Source of the DNA: Paenibacillus sp.
GTDB lineage: Bacteria; Bacillota; Bacilli; Paenibacillales; Paenibacillaceae
Reading direction: 5' to 3'
DNA: 64,000 bases
Assembly (NCBI GenBank): GCA_031254035.1
Contig: JAIRVF010000100.1
Location: 62,001-126,000, forward strand
The notes under the pieces: generated by a model
Told to the model about the DNA's origin: nothing
Database searches by the model: none
The model's input: the letters and a program-made list of their open reading frames with translations, nothing else
Shown here: positions 1-9,666 of the stretch, one piece after another
Position numbering within the stretch: the first letter of the stretch is position 1
Layout: each line of letters begins with the position of its first letter
Position numbers and translations under genes: made by a program

Positions 1-388
1 CATACACGTCGCTTTTATCGCTTAAGTTTACTAGCTCGAGCAGCTGCGGAATGAGCTTTTCTCGTTCAGTGCGCGGGATGCTGTAACTCGCCCCGTAAAA
101 ATGTAAATATTCCGTCGTCTTCAATTGGTCATATACGCCGAAAAAGTCAGGCATGTAACCGATTCTTTTGCGCACCTCTTTGGGATGCTGCGTCACATCA
201 AAACCGTCCACTTTTGCCACACCCGATGTCGGCAGCATTAATGTAGCCAAAATCGACATGGTTGTGGACTTGCCGGCGCCATTCGGTCCCACAAATCCAA
301 ATACCGTTCCCTCCGGAATACATAGATTAATGTCTTTGAGCGCATTGAAATTCCCATATTTTTTGCTTAAATGCTGAATATCTATCAT
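1..388 (-). CDS. ABC transporter ATP-binding protein (N-terminal part, cut by window edge)
   Basis: About 129 N-terminal residues of an ABC-2 type exporter ATPase are visible; the rest lies before base 1. The P-loop GPNGAGKS is at residues 34-41 and a YMPDFFGVYD segment after the Q-loop position is near residue 90, both typical of drug or polysaccharide exporter NBDs that act at the inner face of the membrane. The ATG at 388 overlaps the TGA of the preceding minus-strand gene by four bases (ATGA), so the two are probably translationally coupled. The substrate cannot be told from this part. Confidence 0.9.
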   Translation of the reverse strand, partial: MIDIQHLSKKYGNFNALKDINLCIPEGTVFGFVGPNGAGKSTTMSILATLMLPTSGVAKVDGFDVTQHPKEVRKRIGYMPDFFGVYDQLKTTEYLHFYGASYSIPRTEREKLIPQLLELVNLSDKSDVY

Positions 389-2793
389 GGCTTCACCACC
401 CCCTCAACTGAAAGTTCGGGCAGTATCAGCTCCGTTGCTTCCTTGGCTACCAGCTTAACCCGGATACGCCCCTGCGCAGCGTAACGCTCATTCGGATCTG
501 CCACACTCCACTTTCTGGATGCATCCCACTTGAGAGGCTCCCATTCTTGCTTGGTATAATCGAAAATATAATATTCCGTTTGCTTGCCTGGATTTTTGCT
601 TTGCAGCTTCATCGTCCCACCCGTCATTTTTTTCATATCGGGAACATCGTAATCGAATACAATATAGCCCTGCTCGATATGGCTGTCGCCATTAGGATCC
701 GGATAATAGCTAGTCGTTGCTTGAGTGACCATCGGCGACACGAATCCGAATGGAATGTTCAGCTTGCCTTTTTGGATCCAACTGATGTCCACAGGTTGAA
801 GCCATACATTAAGCTGGTTGCTTTCGATTTCATGGCCATCATTGAGGTAGTTGAACAGCTTGTCCTTGCTGAATCCCAATACATAAGCTTCCTTTGAAGA
901 CCATGCCGAAGCCTGCAAGTAGTTGTCTATCATACCTCTTTCACGAACAAACGGATCTTGACCGTTATTTGGGTATCCCTGGAACAGCGCAAACGATAGA
1001 TTGCCGTTTACAAATGATTGCGCGTTTGAGACTGCCGCCAACGAAACGCTTTTCCCTTGCTCCAAATCTCCAAGAGGGTACAGCTTACCGCCCACGATCA
1101 AGCCTGCATGATCCAGACTTTTGGATGTCGAGTTCACCACGCTGCCGTCAACGGTTCCTTTGTCATTGATAAACAAGCTGACATTGAATTTGCCCAATCC
1201 TTCCACTTGCGAGCGCTGTTCTACCCAAAGTTTGGCCAGAGACCACTGCGCCATGTCCAACAGCTCGACGCCCGTCTCCTTGGTTCCCATTTCGACCAGA
1301 CTCCGGGTGTTATTGGAGCCCGAGAAACTACCACCCTCCCGCTGAATGGACACATATGAATTAGCAGGGAACTCCAGATGATAATTACCGCTTCCCGGTG
1401 AGAAAAACGCCGTTGCGCTTTTCATCTTACCTCGGCCGCTTCCATCCAGTTCCACCACATTCAGCGTATGGGACATCTTCTTGGTTTTATCCGCTGCTCC
1501 GATAAAATACACTGTGCCGCTGGCAATGACCGCGATCGTCGGAATCATCCACCAGGCCCATTCGCGCTTGTCCGCCTTTTTCAAGATCCAGTACAGCAGT
1601 GGTGCCACAACAATAGCGTAAATCAGGATCAGCCAGGCAAGTACCTGAAACGAAGGCATTTTCAGCGAAGGGAAAAAGTTCAGAACATAGCTCAGATTCA
1701 ACATCGGATTATAATTTCCGCGCATAGCATTCCAATTGCTCGTCTGCAATTCGCTGCCCAGCAGCGCAGACCAGACGGAAGGATGACCCGGCCAGGCAGC
1801 AATCGGCTCCTGAGTAACGTCATAAGCCGCGTAAAGCACCTTGCCGTTTTCAACCTGACGGCTTGCAAACAGAGGTTTGCCGCCTTCTGCATACAGCAGC
1901 TTGGCCTCTTTGACAATTTCGGCGTCGGATAACGTCACTTCCCCGCCCAGATTCAGTTTTGCCGCTCCGCCTTTTTCGCTCCCCTGCTTGTAAGCTCCAA
2001 GCTTTTCAAGTTCAGGCAGGGAGGCCGTACTATAAGTTCCCGTATATTTAACCGGAGATATGTCCGAGAAAGGACCTGCCGTTTTCGGAAAAGCCGCCCC
2101 TCCGCCTAAGACCAGATGCCCTCCGGTTCTGACCCACTCCTCAATTGCTTTGACTTGCTGTGGAGTCAGTGTATCGGATGCAAAACGGTTAAACACAAGC
2201 ACATCGATACCATCCAGCAGCATCGGATTGTCGGGAATGTCCTGCTGCTTCATATGCATGACGCTGACTTTCGAATTTCCGCTTTGCAGCAGCGCCAAAA
2301 AGTTCATCGCATCAGGATCGTCCGACAGAACAGCTACATTTGCTGAATTAAAGGTCGCGCCCTGGATATAGCTGTCTCCCTTGGTAAATGGAATCTGTTT
2401 TCCTTTTTCAACAGAACCCTCATAAAAAATTACGTTATTATTCTGTTTGTTATAGAGCTGCCCGGGAATGGTCAGCAGCACTTCCTTAGCCGTATCCTTC
2501 GGAAGTTCCACATGCTGGACGTATGAAATCGGACTGTTACCGTTCCGGGTCTCCAATATTTGAAAAACGATATCTCCAGACAGATCCTGATTGCTAGTTA
2601 AGGTTAACTTCAGCGGATTCCAGGCACCCTCCTTGATCATCCTGTCGTAGCCCACTTGGCTTTTCATCTCAATGGATGGCTTGTTGTCAGCATAGACGAT
2701 ACCCGCAGCCAGCCCAAGCTGAAACAGCATCAGTAACGCCAGAAAGCCAATCGGGAGCCTTATCCGCTTCAAATTCTTATTCCGCAAAGACAA
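385..2793 (-). CDS. exported membrane-anchored protein with glutamine-amidotransferase-like domain
   Basis: An 802-residue protein of no named function. Residues 11-35 form a hydrophobic signal peptide ending in VYA, followed by a beta-rich extracytoplasmic region. Around residues 190-235 a segment (DVLVFNRF, then GGHLVLGGGAA) resembles the class I amidotransferase-like fold found in secreted Firmicute proteins, without an obvious catalytic cysteine. Two membrane segments follow near residues 385-435, then a second large domain. It is the first visible gene of a unit with the ABC ATPase that overlaps its stop codon, so it may be an accessory subunit of that transporter. This role is inferred from position only. 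Confidence 0.75.
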   Translation of the reverse strand: MSLRNKNLKRIRLPIGFLALLMLFQLGLAAGIVYADNKPSIEMKSQVGYDRMIKEGAWNPLKLTLTSNQDLSGDIVFQILETRNGNSPISYVQHVELPKDTAKEVLLTIPGQLYNKQNNNVIFYEGSVEKGKQIPFTKGDSYIQGATFNSANVAVLSDDPDAMNFLALLQSGNSKVSVMHMKQQDIPDNPMLLDGIDVLVFNRFASDTLTPQQVKAIEEWVRTGGHLVLGGGAAFPKTAGPFSDISPVKYTGTYSTASLPELEKLGAYKQGSEKGGAAKLNLGGEVTLSDAEIVKEAKLLYAEGGKPLFASRQVENGKVLYAAYDVTQEPIAAWPGHPSVWSALLGSELQTSNWNAMRGNYNPMLNLSYVLNFFPSLKMPSFQVLAWLILIYAIVVAPLLYWILKKADKREWAWWMIPTIAVIASGTVYFIGAADKTKKMSHTLNVVELDGSGRGKMKSATAFFSPGSGNYHLEFPANSYVSIQREGGSFSGSNNTRSLVEMGTKETGVELLDMAQWSLAKLWVEQRSQVEGLGKFNVSLFINDKGTVDGSVVNSTSKSLDHAGLIVGGKLYPLGDLEQGKSVSLAAVSNAQSFVNGNLSFALFQGYPNNGQDPFVRERGMIDNYLQASAWSSKEAYVLGFSKDKLFNYLNDGHEIESNQLNVWLQPVDISWIQKGKLNIPFGFVSPMVTQATTSYYPDPNGDSHIEQGYIVFDYDVPDMKKMTGGTMKLQSKNPGKQTEYYIFDYTKQEWEPLKWDASRKWSVADPNERYAAQGRIRVKLVAKEATELILPELSVEGVVKP

Positions 2794-3233
2794 AGTCTCT
2801 ACCCCTCTCTAATAAATACTTTTCGTTTCCACTTTTTTGATCTTACGATATTAAAGACGCTTCACATCTTAATTTCACTTCAATATTTTTAAAATTTTCT
2901 AAAGAAAATTTAGAACATTTTGTTAGAACAACTATAATAAAGGTATTTCATGGTATAAACAAACCTATTTTTCCGTTACAACAACAAAAATCAGCAATCC
3001 TGGTTTGCATGAGCGCCTTTCTGCGGAATACTTGGCCCCTAGCTTTTATAACTAGACATCAGCCGAAGTATGTGGAATCGAAATGGCTGTCGATCCGACC
3101 CGCTCCTCAAAGCGGCATGAAAGTATTAAAAAAGCCCGCTTCACTATCACTGGAAGCAGGCTTTGATCAATGGATGACTATATTCAACTCATGATGCTTT
3201 AAATAGCGCATTTGTGAAAAAATGGTCGTCGAA
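2794..3233. other. intergenic region of 440 bp
   Basis: AT-rich stretch between purU and the exported-protein gene, both on the minus strand. It must hold the promoter of the downstream gene, but no convincing -35/-10 pair was found on the minus strand. A TATAAT at about 2932 faces the plus strand, where no gene follows. The only clear signal is the purU terminator at 3128-3164. A short plus-strand reading frame at 3009-3194 has no ribosome-binding site and crosses that terminator, so I do not call it a gene. Confidence 0.6.
3128..3164 (-). terminator. intrinsic terminator of purU
   Basis: On the minus strand, AAAGCCTGCTT and GAAGCGGGCTTT form a stem with one G-U pair around a short loop and run into TTTTTT. 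It lies 70 bases after the purU stop codon. Confidence 0.85.
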
Positions 3234-4136
3234 TTAGCCGTTAAACACGACGGTTTTATTTTCATGCACCAAAATCCGGTCCTCGATGTGCCATTTAACG
3301 GCTCTTGCCAAGACGACGCGCTCAATGGTGCGGCCGATCCGCTTCAATTCGCTGACATCATCGCGGTGGCTGACGCGCTGCACGTCCTGCTCAATAATCG
3401 GGCCGCCATCTAGTACTTCAGTTACGTAGTGGGCGGTTGCCCCGATGATTTTCACGCCGCGTTCATAGGCTTGGGCATAAGGCTTGCCGCCAACAAAGGC
3501 CGGAAGGAACGAATGATGGATATTGATGATCCGGTTTCGATAGTGCTCGATAAAAGTCGGTGAAATAATCTGCATGTAGCGCGCCAAAATAATCACGTCA
3601 ATATCGTTGCCGACCACTTCAAGCTGGCGCTGCTCGGCTTCTTTTTTCGTATCGGACGTCACCGGAATATGATGATAAGGAATGCCAAACGACTCCACGT
3701 ATTCTTTCATATCCGGGTGGTTGCTTACAACCATCGCGATTTCGGCATCAAGATCCCCTGCCTGCCACTGCCACAGAAGCTCAACCAAACAGTGATCCTC
3801 TTTGGATACGAAAATAGCCAGTCTTTTCTTGCGGCTGACTTGATAGATCTTCCACTGCATGCTGAACTTCGCCGCTACGTCCGCAAATTGTTCTTCAAGC
3901 TCGGGCAGTTTTTGTTCTAGCTCCACCAGATCGAACTCCACTCTCATGAAGAACATACCGCCCTCCGGATCCATCGTATATTGATCGGATTGTACGATGT
4001 TCGCTCCATGTTGATGCAAAAAATGCGACACGGCTGCGACAATTCCCGGTCCATCTGGACAAGAAATAAGCATGCGCGCACGGCTCTGATGTGCTTGTGA
4101 ATCGTTTGGTGCATTTTTTTTGACGTGTAGTTCCAT
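3234..4136 (-). CDS. purU: formyltetrahydrofolate deformylase
   Basis: PurU hydrolyses 10-formyl-THF to formate and THF in the cytoplasm, balancing one-carbon pools and supplying formate for purine synthesis. The 300-residue protein has an N-terminal ACT domain (about residues 20-95, starting RMLISCPDGPGIVAAVS) and a C-terminal formyltransferase fold. The catalytic triad is visible: N205 and H207 in NIHHSFLPAF, and D243 in VLDGGPI. Length matches the family. A GGGGAGGAGCAGGAG ribosome-binding site precedes the ATG. It stands alone with its own terminator. Confidence 0.96.
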   Translation of the reverse strand: MELHVKKNAPNDSQAHQSRARMLISCPDGPGIVAAVSHFLHQHGANIVQSDQYTMDPEGGMFFMRVEFDLVELEQKLPELEEQFADVAAKFSMQWKIYQVSRKKRLAIFVSKEDHCLVELLWQWQAGDLDAEIAMVVSNHPDMKEYVESFGIPYHHIPVTSDTKKEAEQRQLEVVGNDIDVIILARYMQIISPTFIEHYRNRIINIHHSFLPAFVGGKPYAQAYERGVKIIGATAHYVTEVLDGGPIIEQDVQRVSHRDDVSELKRIGRTIERVVLARAVKWHIEDRILVHENKTVVFNG

Positions 4137-4185
4137 GAGACTCCTGCTCCTCCCCGTACTCTCTCTAGTTCGTTATTAATTCAGG

Positions 4186-5307
4186 TTATTTCAAAGCGCC
4201 TTTTCCCGCCAAGCAGGCGATCAGCCGCTCGTTAATTTGCTGTTCGCTCAGATCTGGGAATACATTCGCTTCAACGATCATATCGTACAAGCGCTCAAGC
4301 GGCTCCCGGGAATCCGCCTTTTTCGCTTTGGCGTCATTTTTAAGCAGATGCCAGACATCCAGCACGTATTGGCGAGGATCGATGTCCTGCTTCGCGTAAA
4401 ATGTATGCAGGTCTTCCACTTGATTCATAAAGTCGGCACCAAAACGTTCTGACACGTTGCCGCGCAGAAGTGCAATTTCGATTTCATACATTGGACGCTG
4501 CGTTTTGGCATCCTTGCCGATCCAAGGCGTTTCCAAAATAAACGGCCGGCCGGCGAGTTTCTCGTGATTTACGACATTATTGATTGCCTCAAAGCCGATC
4601 CAACCTGAACCGATCGGGGCGTGACGGTCTTTCCCTGCTCCACGCGGGTTCTTGCTGTCATTGATATGAACGACGCCGATACGTTCGAGACCGATAATGC
4701 GGTCAAATTCTTCAAGTACGCCGTCGAGATCACTAACGATATCGTAACCGCCGTCATGAATATGGCATGTATCCATGCAAATCGTCAGGCGTTCATCATG
4801 ATCCACTCTCTCAATCATGCGGGCAATTTCCTCGAAGGTCCGGCCCATCTCCGTGCCTTTGCCAGCCATCGTTTCGAGCGCAATATGAACCTCGGTGTCG
4901 TTTGTGCCGTTCAGAACCTCATTGAGGCCTTCAGCGATCCGATCAATTCCGTATGCCGCATCCTTGTCGGTATACGCCCCTGGATGTAATACGATATTCT
5001 TCACGCCAATCGCATGCGTTCGACGGATTTCTTCCTGCAAAAAGCTGACGGCAAGCTCAAACGTATTGGGCTTGTACGATCCAAGATTGATAATGTAAGG
5101 CGCGTGCACCACAATTTCCTCAAAGCCGCTTTCCTTCATTAATTGCTTGCCTTCCTCCAAGTACATCGATTCAATTGGTTTGCGGCGCGTATTCTGCGGA
5201 GCACCGGTATATATCATAAACGAGTTAGATCCGTAGCTGTTAGCTTCATTAGTTGCACTTAACAGGCCCTTGTCCGAAAAGGACACATGAGAACCGATTT
5301 TCAGCAT
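4186..5307 (-). CDS. nfo: endonuclease IV (AP endonuclease) with C-terminal extension
   Basis: Class II AP endonuclease that cuts the backbone 5-prime of abasic sites in base-excision repair. The TIM-barrel zinc ligands are all present: H68, H108, E145 (ALETMAGKG), D179 and H182 (ICMDTCH), H214 (VVHINDS), D227 and H229 ([10 protein letters not shown]) and E259 (ILETPW). At 373 residues it is about 80-90 longer than the usual enzyme. The extra part starts near residue 285, is helical and charged, and has no motif I recognise. It lies 50 bp upstream of purU on the same strand, and the two may be co-transcribed. Confidence 0.95.
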   Translation of the reverse strand: MLKIGSHVSFSDKGLLSATNEANSYGSNSFMIYTGAPQNTRRKPIESMYLEEGKQLMKESGFEEIVVHAPYIINLGSYKPNTFELAVSFLQEEIRRTHAIGVKNIVLHPGAYTDKDAAYGIDRIAEGLNEVLNGTNDTEVHIALETMAGKGTEMGRTFEEIARMIERVDHDERLTICMDTCHIHDGGYDIVSDLDGVLEEFDRIIGLERIGVVHINDSKNPRGAGKDRHAPIGSGWIGFEAINNVVNHEKLAGRPFILETPWIGKDAKTQRPMYEIEIALLRGNVSERFGADFMNQVEDLHTFYAKQDIDPRQYVLDVWHLLKNDAKAKKADSREPLERLYDMIVEANVFPDLSEQQINERLIACLAGKGALK

Positions 5308-5383
5308 AATTCATCCCCCTCATTAGAATTATCCCTTATTTTAGCGTGAATGCTGAAATAAATCTAGGAATGCGTTATAATTC

Positions 5384-5449
5384 TAAAATAACCCCACAAA
5401 GTGACGTGTAGTCTATGAAGCTTATTCCGATTACTTTGCAGGGACCCCG
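5384..5449. repeat. dispersed repeat, copy A (short form)
   Basis: A unit of about 66 bp with inverted ends CCCCACAAAGT and ACTTTGCAGGG and the internal stretch GAAGCTTATTCCG. It is related to copies at 14566-14690, 44886-45006 and 45014-45073. It occupies the space between the divergent nfo and DUF2621 genes and has no coding capacity. It could be a MITE or a REP-like element. Confidence 0.75.
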
Positions 5450-5497
5450 GAAAGTAAAAGGTTTCATGAATTGAAGATCATTCTAGAGGTGAACCGA

Positions 5498-5968
5498 ATG
5501 CACAGCTCATTGGGCGCGAGGCTACTGTCCTCATCTATGCCCTCGAATATCTTTATGGATTCCATCATGCTATGGGCCGTTATCCTGCTCAGCTGCATGG
5601 TAATCGGCGGATTTTTTATGATCCGTAAGTTTTTGAAGGTGCTGCCGAAGAACGACGGCAAATCCAAGCTCGATTGGCAAAACCACTGGGTGGAAGCCAG
5701 CCGCCATCTATGGTCGGATGAATCCAAAGCTTTTTTGGACAAACTGGTTAAGCCTGTTCCTGGACCATTCAGAGATATCGCCAAACATACCATCGCGGCG
5801 GAAATCGGTAGAATCGCTTTGGAAGAGGGTTCCTCAGAAGTCACCCGAGACCATTGCATTAAAGGCTATATTTCCGCGACGCCGAAAAGGGATAACAAAT
5901 TCCTCGTCGCGTTTCTCAACAAAAACCAGATTGATTACAAACCGTATGAGCATCTGATGCAAAAGTAA
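5498..5968 (+). CDS. DUF2621 family membrane protein
   Basis: A 156-residue protein of the DUF2621 group found in Bacillales (B. subtilis YneK is the type member; assignment by recall of the family pattern). One membrane segment lies near residues 15-40 (IMLWAVILLSCMVIGGFFMI), followed by a basic linker and a cytoplasmic domain with DNKFLVAFLNKNQIDY near the C-terminus. I chose the ATG at 5498 because AGAGGTG sits at proper distance; a TTG 27 bases upstream stays open but has no such site. Function unknown. Confidence 0.8.
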   Translation: MHSSLGARLLSSSMPSNIFMDSIMLWAVILLSCMVIGGFFMIRKFLKVLPKNDGKSKLDWQNHWVEASRHLWSDESKAFLDKLVKPVPGPFRDIAKHTIAAEIGRIALEEGSSEVTRDHCIKGYISATPKRDNKFLVAFLNKNQIDYKPYEHLMQK

Positions 5969-5987
5969 TCTTTCACACACGAACAAC

Positions 5988-6064
5988 AAGCCCTCTGGCA
6001 GGAACATCAAACCTGAAGAAATGAGCCATTTCTTCAGGTTGATCTCCTATCAGGGGGCTTTTGA
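5988..6064. terminator. nested bidirectional terminator
   Basis: An outer stem AAGCCCTCTG/CAGGGGGCTT encloses a long inner hairpin (ACCTGAAGAAATG/CATTTCTTCAGGT). A T run follows on the plus strand. It separates the convergent DUF2621 and FHA-protein genes, so it probably ends both transcripts. Confidence 0.8.
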
Positions 6065-6143
6065 TTTACAGAAGGCTGCTCAAGCATGATTTTAGCTTCG
6101 AATAAGCTACACTAGAGAAAGCCCTTCAGGATTTGCGGAAACA

Positions 6144-8078
6144 TCAGGCCTTGCGGAAGGTATAACGCCCTTTCACAATAATGAACGTATCCCCGTCACG
6201 AAGCGGGTACTCCTTATAGGGTACCATTGTTTCGCCTCCTAAGCGGGTCCCGTTTCTCGAACCGAGATCCTTGATCAAGTATCCTCCATTTTCGCTCCGG
6301 CTTAGCTCCACATGCGCACGTGAAGCTCCTACGGAGCTTTCAACGTATTGCGATACTTCATCGGAGCGCCCGATGACAAAATGCTGCTGCCGCAGCTCGA
6401 TCTGTTCAGCCCTTGCTCCCTCTTCTCCTTCCCGAAGAAGATAACATTCAGGTGCAGAGAGGGCAGACGAGGGTCTTCCAGCATCTTGAGCCGGGTTACT
6501 CAGCAGTACGGTTGCACCACCTTTGCCCGGTTTCAATATCTCCGTCTTCATCCCTAGCTGGCCGTAATAATCACTCTCATCCATGTCTGGACTGGCTGTA
6601 TCCGTAACACCGATATGATCCCACATTCTTTGGTTAAGCACGGAATTAAGCCTATCTTCCGGGGCGGCCACTGATCCTCCTGATAAACTCTCCCGGCTAT
6701 TAGCAATACTCTGTTCTCGCCCCGCCGGAGGAAACTTCCATTTCCACTCCGGTTCAGGGTCGGAATCCTCTTTCGCCGAACGATCCCCTTCATTACCTTT
6801 TTTCAAGTTCCCTTTAAAAAATCCGGTGAACTGCTCCACTTCAAAACGGTACCTCCCTTTATTCCGCTTGTTTTCCATGGAAAGCTCGGCGGAGCCGAAA
6901 TCAGGCAGCTCATCAAAGACTGAAGGAGACATATCCGCATGTTTAGGCGCAAATAACTTGCCCTTCCAGCCCATTAGTGCAACGGTACCAAGAACAACGG
7001 TAAGTAAGACACAAAGAATCAATTTTCCACTGCTCGGGACTGGCATGTATATCATTCTCCAGACAAGTGCCGACGCCAGCAGGCAGCCAAGAGCGATATA
7101 AATCTTCCGGGACGAAGTTGAATTCTGACCCTCTTCTTCATCGGATTCTGCTTCCTCCGCGTTATCAACATAGCTATTCCGGCCCTTTAAAAAGTTTGGA
7201 ATTGCATGGTCGTCACTCCCGCGGCTCCGTTCCGTTATTGATACAGGAAATTGTTCTGCCACAGTTGAATTTCTGCCTCGCTTTATCCTCTGATCGGCCA
7301 TAGGATCTCCATATGACCCGGCAATCGCCCTTTCCGCTTTTCCTTTGTAAGAAGAAAACACCTCTGGCCGCTGCTGCGATTGAGCTCCGCGATTCATGCC
7401 TGCGTGTCCGTCTGATCCCAATACTCCCGCAACAGGATCTTCCTCGTACGGAACTGGTGCATGAGCAGGCTTCCCATCCCGCGCCGGAAACGTATGTGCA
7501 CCGTCTTCACTGGACATCAATCTGAGCAGCAACCTTTTGAATCCACCCAGCGTAAAACCCTCTGATGCCGTATACTGCAACAACTGCTGCACTCCTCCGC
7601 CGCTCAGTTCCGTCACAGATGCCATAAACTGGGTAACAAGCTCTTTCAAGCTGTTATTGACCGCCGCGGGGCCGTCTCGTTCAAGCGGAATATAGGCTAG
7701 GTAAAGGGTCCCCGCTTGAAGGGAGCCGTCCACAAAGATATAATCCTCATTCAAAACGTATTTCCCGGGCTGAAGCATGTATTTAGCGCTTTCCTCCAAT
7801 GTTTCCGCTATCTGCAACAGCAAGCCGTAGTATTCGGTCATATTGATTTTCTCACTTTTGAGCATATGTGAAAGCATTTTTTTCTCCGTAATGTCATACC
7901 TCAGCGTCACCTGAAGATCGATTTCCTTCACATAAAGGGGCAGAAAGCGCGGAATCCGTGAAGCCGAGATCATGGACACCTCCACCTTGCTCAGTTCATC
8001 CGAGCGGATGCCGTTGCTTCTGGACAGCACCATAAAGGTACCGCCCTGCTGTATAAAATCACGCGTTAATCCTAACAA
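6144..8078 (-). CDS. DUF6382 and FHA domain protein of the Tad locus
   Basis: The last gene of the pilus operon encodes 644 residues. The N-terminal 180 residues match the DUF6382 pattern of Firmicute Tad loci. A low-complexity linker and two membrane segments (about 322-370) come next, and the C-terminus is a clear FHA phosphothreonine-binding domain (GRSDEV, SRAHVEL, DLGSRNGTRLGG). This suggests that Ser/Thr phosphorylation is read at the pilus machine, though no kinase lies nearby. Translation probably starts at TTG 8078, eight bases after AGGAGG. The gene follows the prepilin peptidase with a 12-bp gap. Confidence 0.88.
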   Translation of the reverse strand: MLGLTRDFIQQGGTFMVLSRSNGIRSDELSKVEVSMISASRIPRFLPLYVKEIDLQVTLRYDITEKKMLSHMLKSEKINMTEYYGLLLQIAETLEESAKYMLQPGKYVLNEDYIFVDGSLQAGTLYLAYIPLERDGPAAVNNSLKELVTQFMASVTELSGGGVQQLLQYTASEGFTLGGFKRLLLRLMSSEDGAHTFPARDGKPAHAPVPYEEDPVAGVLGSDGHAGMNRGAQSQQRPEVFSSYKGKAERAIAGSYGDPMADQRIKRGRNSTVAEQFPVSITERSRGSDDHAIPNFLKGRNSYVDNAEEAESDEEEGQNSTSSRKIYIALGCLLASALVWRMIYMPVPSSGKLILCVLLTVVLGTVALMGWKGKLFAPKHADMSPSVFDELPDFGSAELSMENKRNKGRYRFEVEQFTGFFKGNLKKGNEGDRSAKEDSDPEPEWKWKFPPAGREQSIANSRESLSGGSVAAPEDRLNSVLNQRMWDHIGVTDTASPDMDESDYYGQLGMKTEILKPGKGGATVLLSNPAQDAGRPSSALSAPECYLLREGEEGARAEQIELRQQHFVIGRSDEVSQYVESSVGASRAHVELSRSENGGYLIKDLGSRNGTRLGGETMVPYKEYPLRDGDTFIIVKGRYTFRKA

Positions 8079-8090
8079 TCGGTACGCCTC

Positions 8091-8603
8091 CTAACTGAGT
8101 GTATAGATACAGGCGATCATATACCCAGGAACCACGGCAAGCATAAATGGGAAACGAAGCTGTTGTTCTTTTCCATCCAGCAGAGCCCGAAAACTCTTCA
8201 GAATAAAAAATCCCGCCAAGTTGCCCGCTACTTTACGCATTCTCTTCATAGTTTCCCGCCTCCACAGGAGGATTACGATCCCTATTGCGCCAGCACAGAG
8301 GACAGAATAAACCAGACATTGAACCGTAAGAAGCGCTCCCAACCAAGCACCGATCCCACCAAACAGCTTTACATCACCTGCACCAACTGCTCCGATCATA
8401 TGCATTAAAAGGACCAATGCGAAACCCGCCGCGAGCCCTTTGGCCGAAAAAGCCAGACCCTGCAGCCCATCCGTTACCGTGTGGACCAACACTCCTACTA
8501 GCATTGCCGTTAATGTCAGCCAGTTGGGGATTTTCATCGTTCTGATATCTGTGATAAAAGCTGCGATGACGATGAGCGTACAACCCCAGATTGATATATC
8601 CAT
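8091..8603 (-). CDS. prepilin peptidase, A24 family (TadV/CpaA type)
   Basis: A polytopic aspartyl protease of 170 residues that trims Flp-type prepilins at the membrane. Both active-site aspartates are visible: D19 in TDIRTMKIPNWLT and D74 in the GAGDVKLFGG motif (GxGD). It lacks the N-methylase domain of large type IV peptidases, as usual for Tad loci. Its likely substrates are in the same operon: the Flp pilin and the TadE-like proteins carry the G|XXXXE signal. Confidence 0.93.
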   Translation of the reverse strand: MDISIWGCTLIVIAAFITDIRTMKIPNWLTLTAMLVGVLVHTVTDGLQGLAFSAKGLAAGFALVLLMHMIGAVGAGDVKLFGGIGAWLGALLTVQCLVYSVLCAGAIGIVILLWRRETMKRMRKVAGNLAGFFILKSFRALLDGKEQQLRFPFMLAVVPGYMIACIYTLS

Positions 8604-8658
8604 ATTGATGATGCCCCCTTGTTCTCACATAAGCCATAGCATATTCCGAATCGTTGCT

Positions 8659-9666
8659 TTATCCTTTCACGACAGTAAACATAACCTCAGTCCTTTGCCC
8701 GTCTGAAGTCGTGATAACGAAAGGCCATGTCCCCGGAGTGGTATTGGTCCCCACAAACCATTCCCATTCGATATATCCTTCCGAATCTGCCTGCTTCTCT
8801 CCCAAGTATTTGGCCGTGCTTTGGCCACTCTTATAGAAAACAGACAGGTTGGCCGAAGTACCCGGCGCAATTTTGATGCGGACTTTTGCCCTTTTCGCGA
8901 TATAGGCCGGATCCGGCTTCTCCAAAATTTCTATAGCCTGATTACCCGCACCGGAATCTCCTTCATTTCCTGTACGGTTCGCGTCCGTTTCCCCGATCCA
9001 TAAACGTTCCTGGGCTTTGGCCTGAAGCACGATTTTCTTGCCCAAAAACGGTACTTTCATCGGCAGCTCATAACTTACTTCGATGCCAAAGTATGGATCT
9101 GTACGGGTTCTTAGATTTGGAATCTGGATATTAGATACATGGATTCTGTCGTAATCAAGCAGCTTGCTTTCCATATATGGCTTAAGAATAGGCTTCACGA
9201 TAGGATCCAGAACAGCCTCGGCCACCTGATTTTTCAAATCCTGAAGTGGTTCATCCGCTTTGGCTGCCGCACCATTCATCCATTCATTTAAAGGCGAAGG
9301 CAGCGTTTTCGTATATTGCGCGGCCCAATCCCTAAGTGAAAGCTTTGGAACGCTCCAGCTTCCGACAGGCTCTTTGCCATCCTTGTCATTTTCTGGAGCC
9401 TTCTGTTCGATCGCTAGCGCAATCGGGTAAATATGGGTCGATACCATTTTGACAGTGTCAGATACCGTGCTTTGCAGAGCCGTTGAAACCAGCGTCATTT
9501 GAACCATGTAAATTAGAAAAAGGACAAAAAAGATGAACATGGGCATGATGAGAGAGGCTTCAACAACCATGCTCCCCTGCTGGCCTTCGCTGTTTCTCCC
9601 GAATTGATTTCTCCGGTACAATGCCAGCCTTTTGCTAATAAGAGTAATCTGCTTGTTTGACCGCAT
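8659..9666 (-). CDS. TadE-like pseudopilin, large
   Basis: A pilin-like protein of 335 residues. A short basic leader ends at G31 and is followed by SMVVE, so E36 sits at +5 of a type IVb cleavage site, with a hydrophobic helix after it (ASLIMPMFIFFVLFLIYMV). The rest is an extracellular domain. I chose the ATG at 9666 because GGAAGGAAA precedes it; an ATG 42 bases upstream lacks a site. The 5-prime end overlaps the preceding DUF5702 gene by about 30 bp, consistent with coupling. Confidence 0.85.
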   Translation of the reverse strand: MRSNKQITLISKRLALYRRNQFGRNSEGQQGSMVVEASLIMPMFIFFVLFLIYMVQMTLVSTALQSTVSDTVKMVSTHIYPIALAIEQKAPENDKDGKEPVGSWSVPKLSLRDWAAQYTKTLPSPLNEWMNGAAAKADEPLQDLKNQVAEAVLDPIVKPILKPYMESKLLDYDRIHVSNIQIPNLRTRTDPYFGIEVSYELPMKVPFLGKKIVLQAKAQERLWIGETDANRTGNEGDSGAGNQAIEILEKPDPAYIAKRAKVRIKIAPGTSANLSVFYKSGQSTAKYLGEKQADSEGYIEWEWFVGTNTTPGTWPFVITTSDGQRTEVMFTVVKG

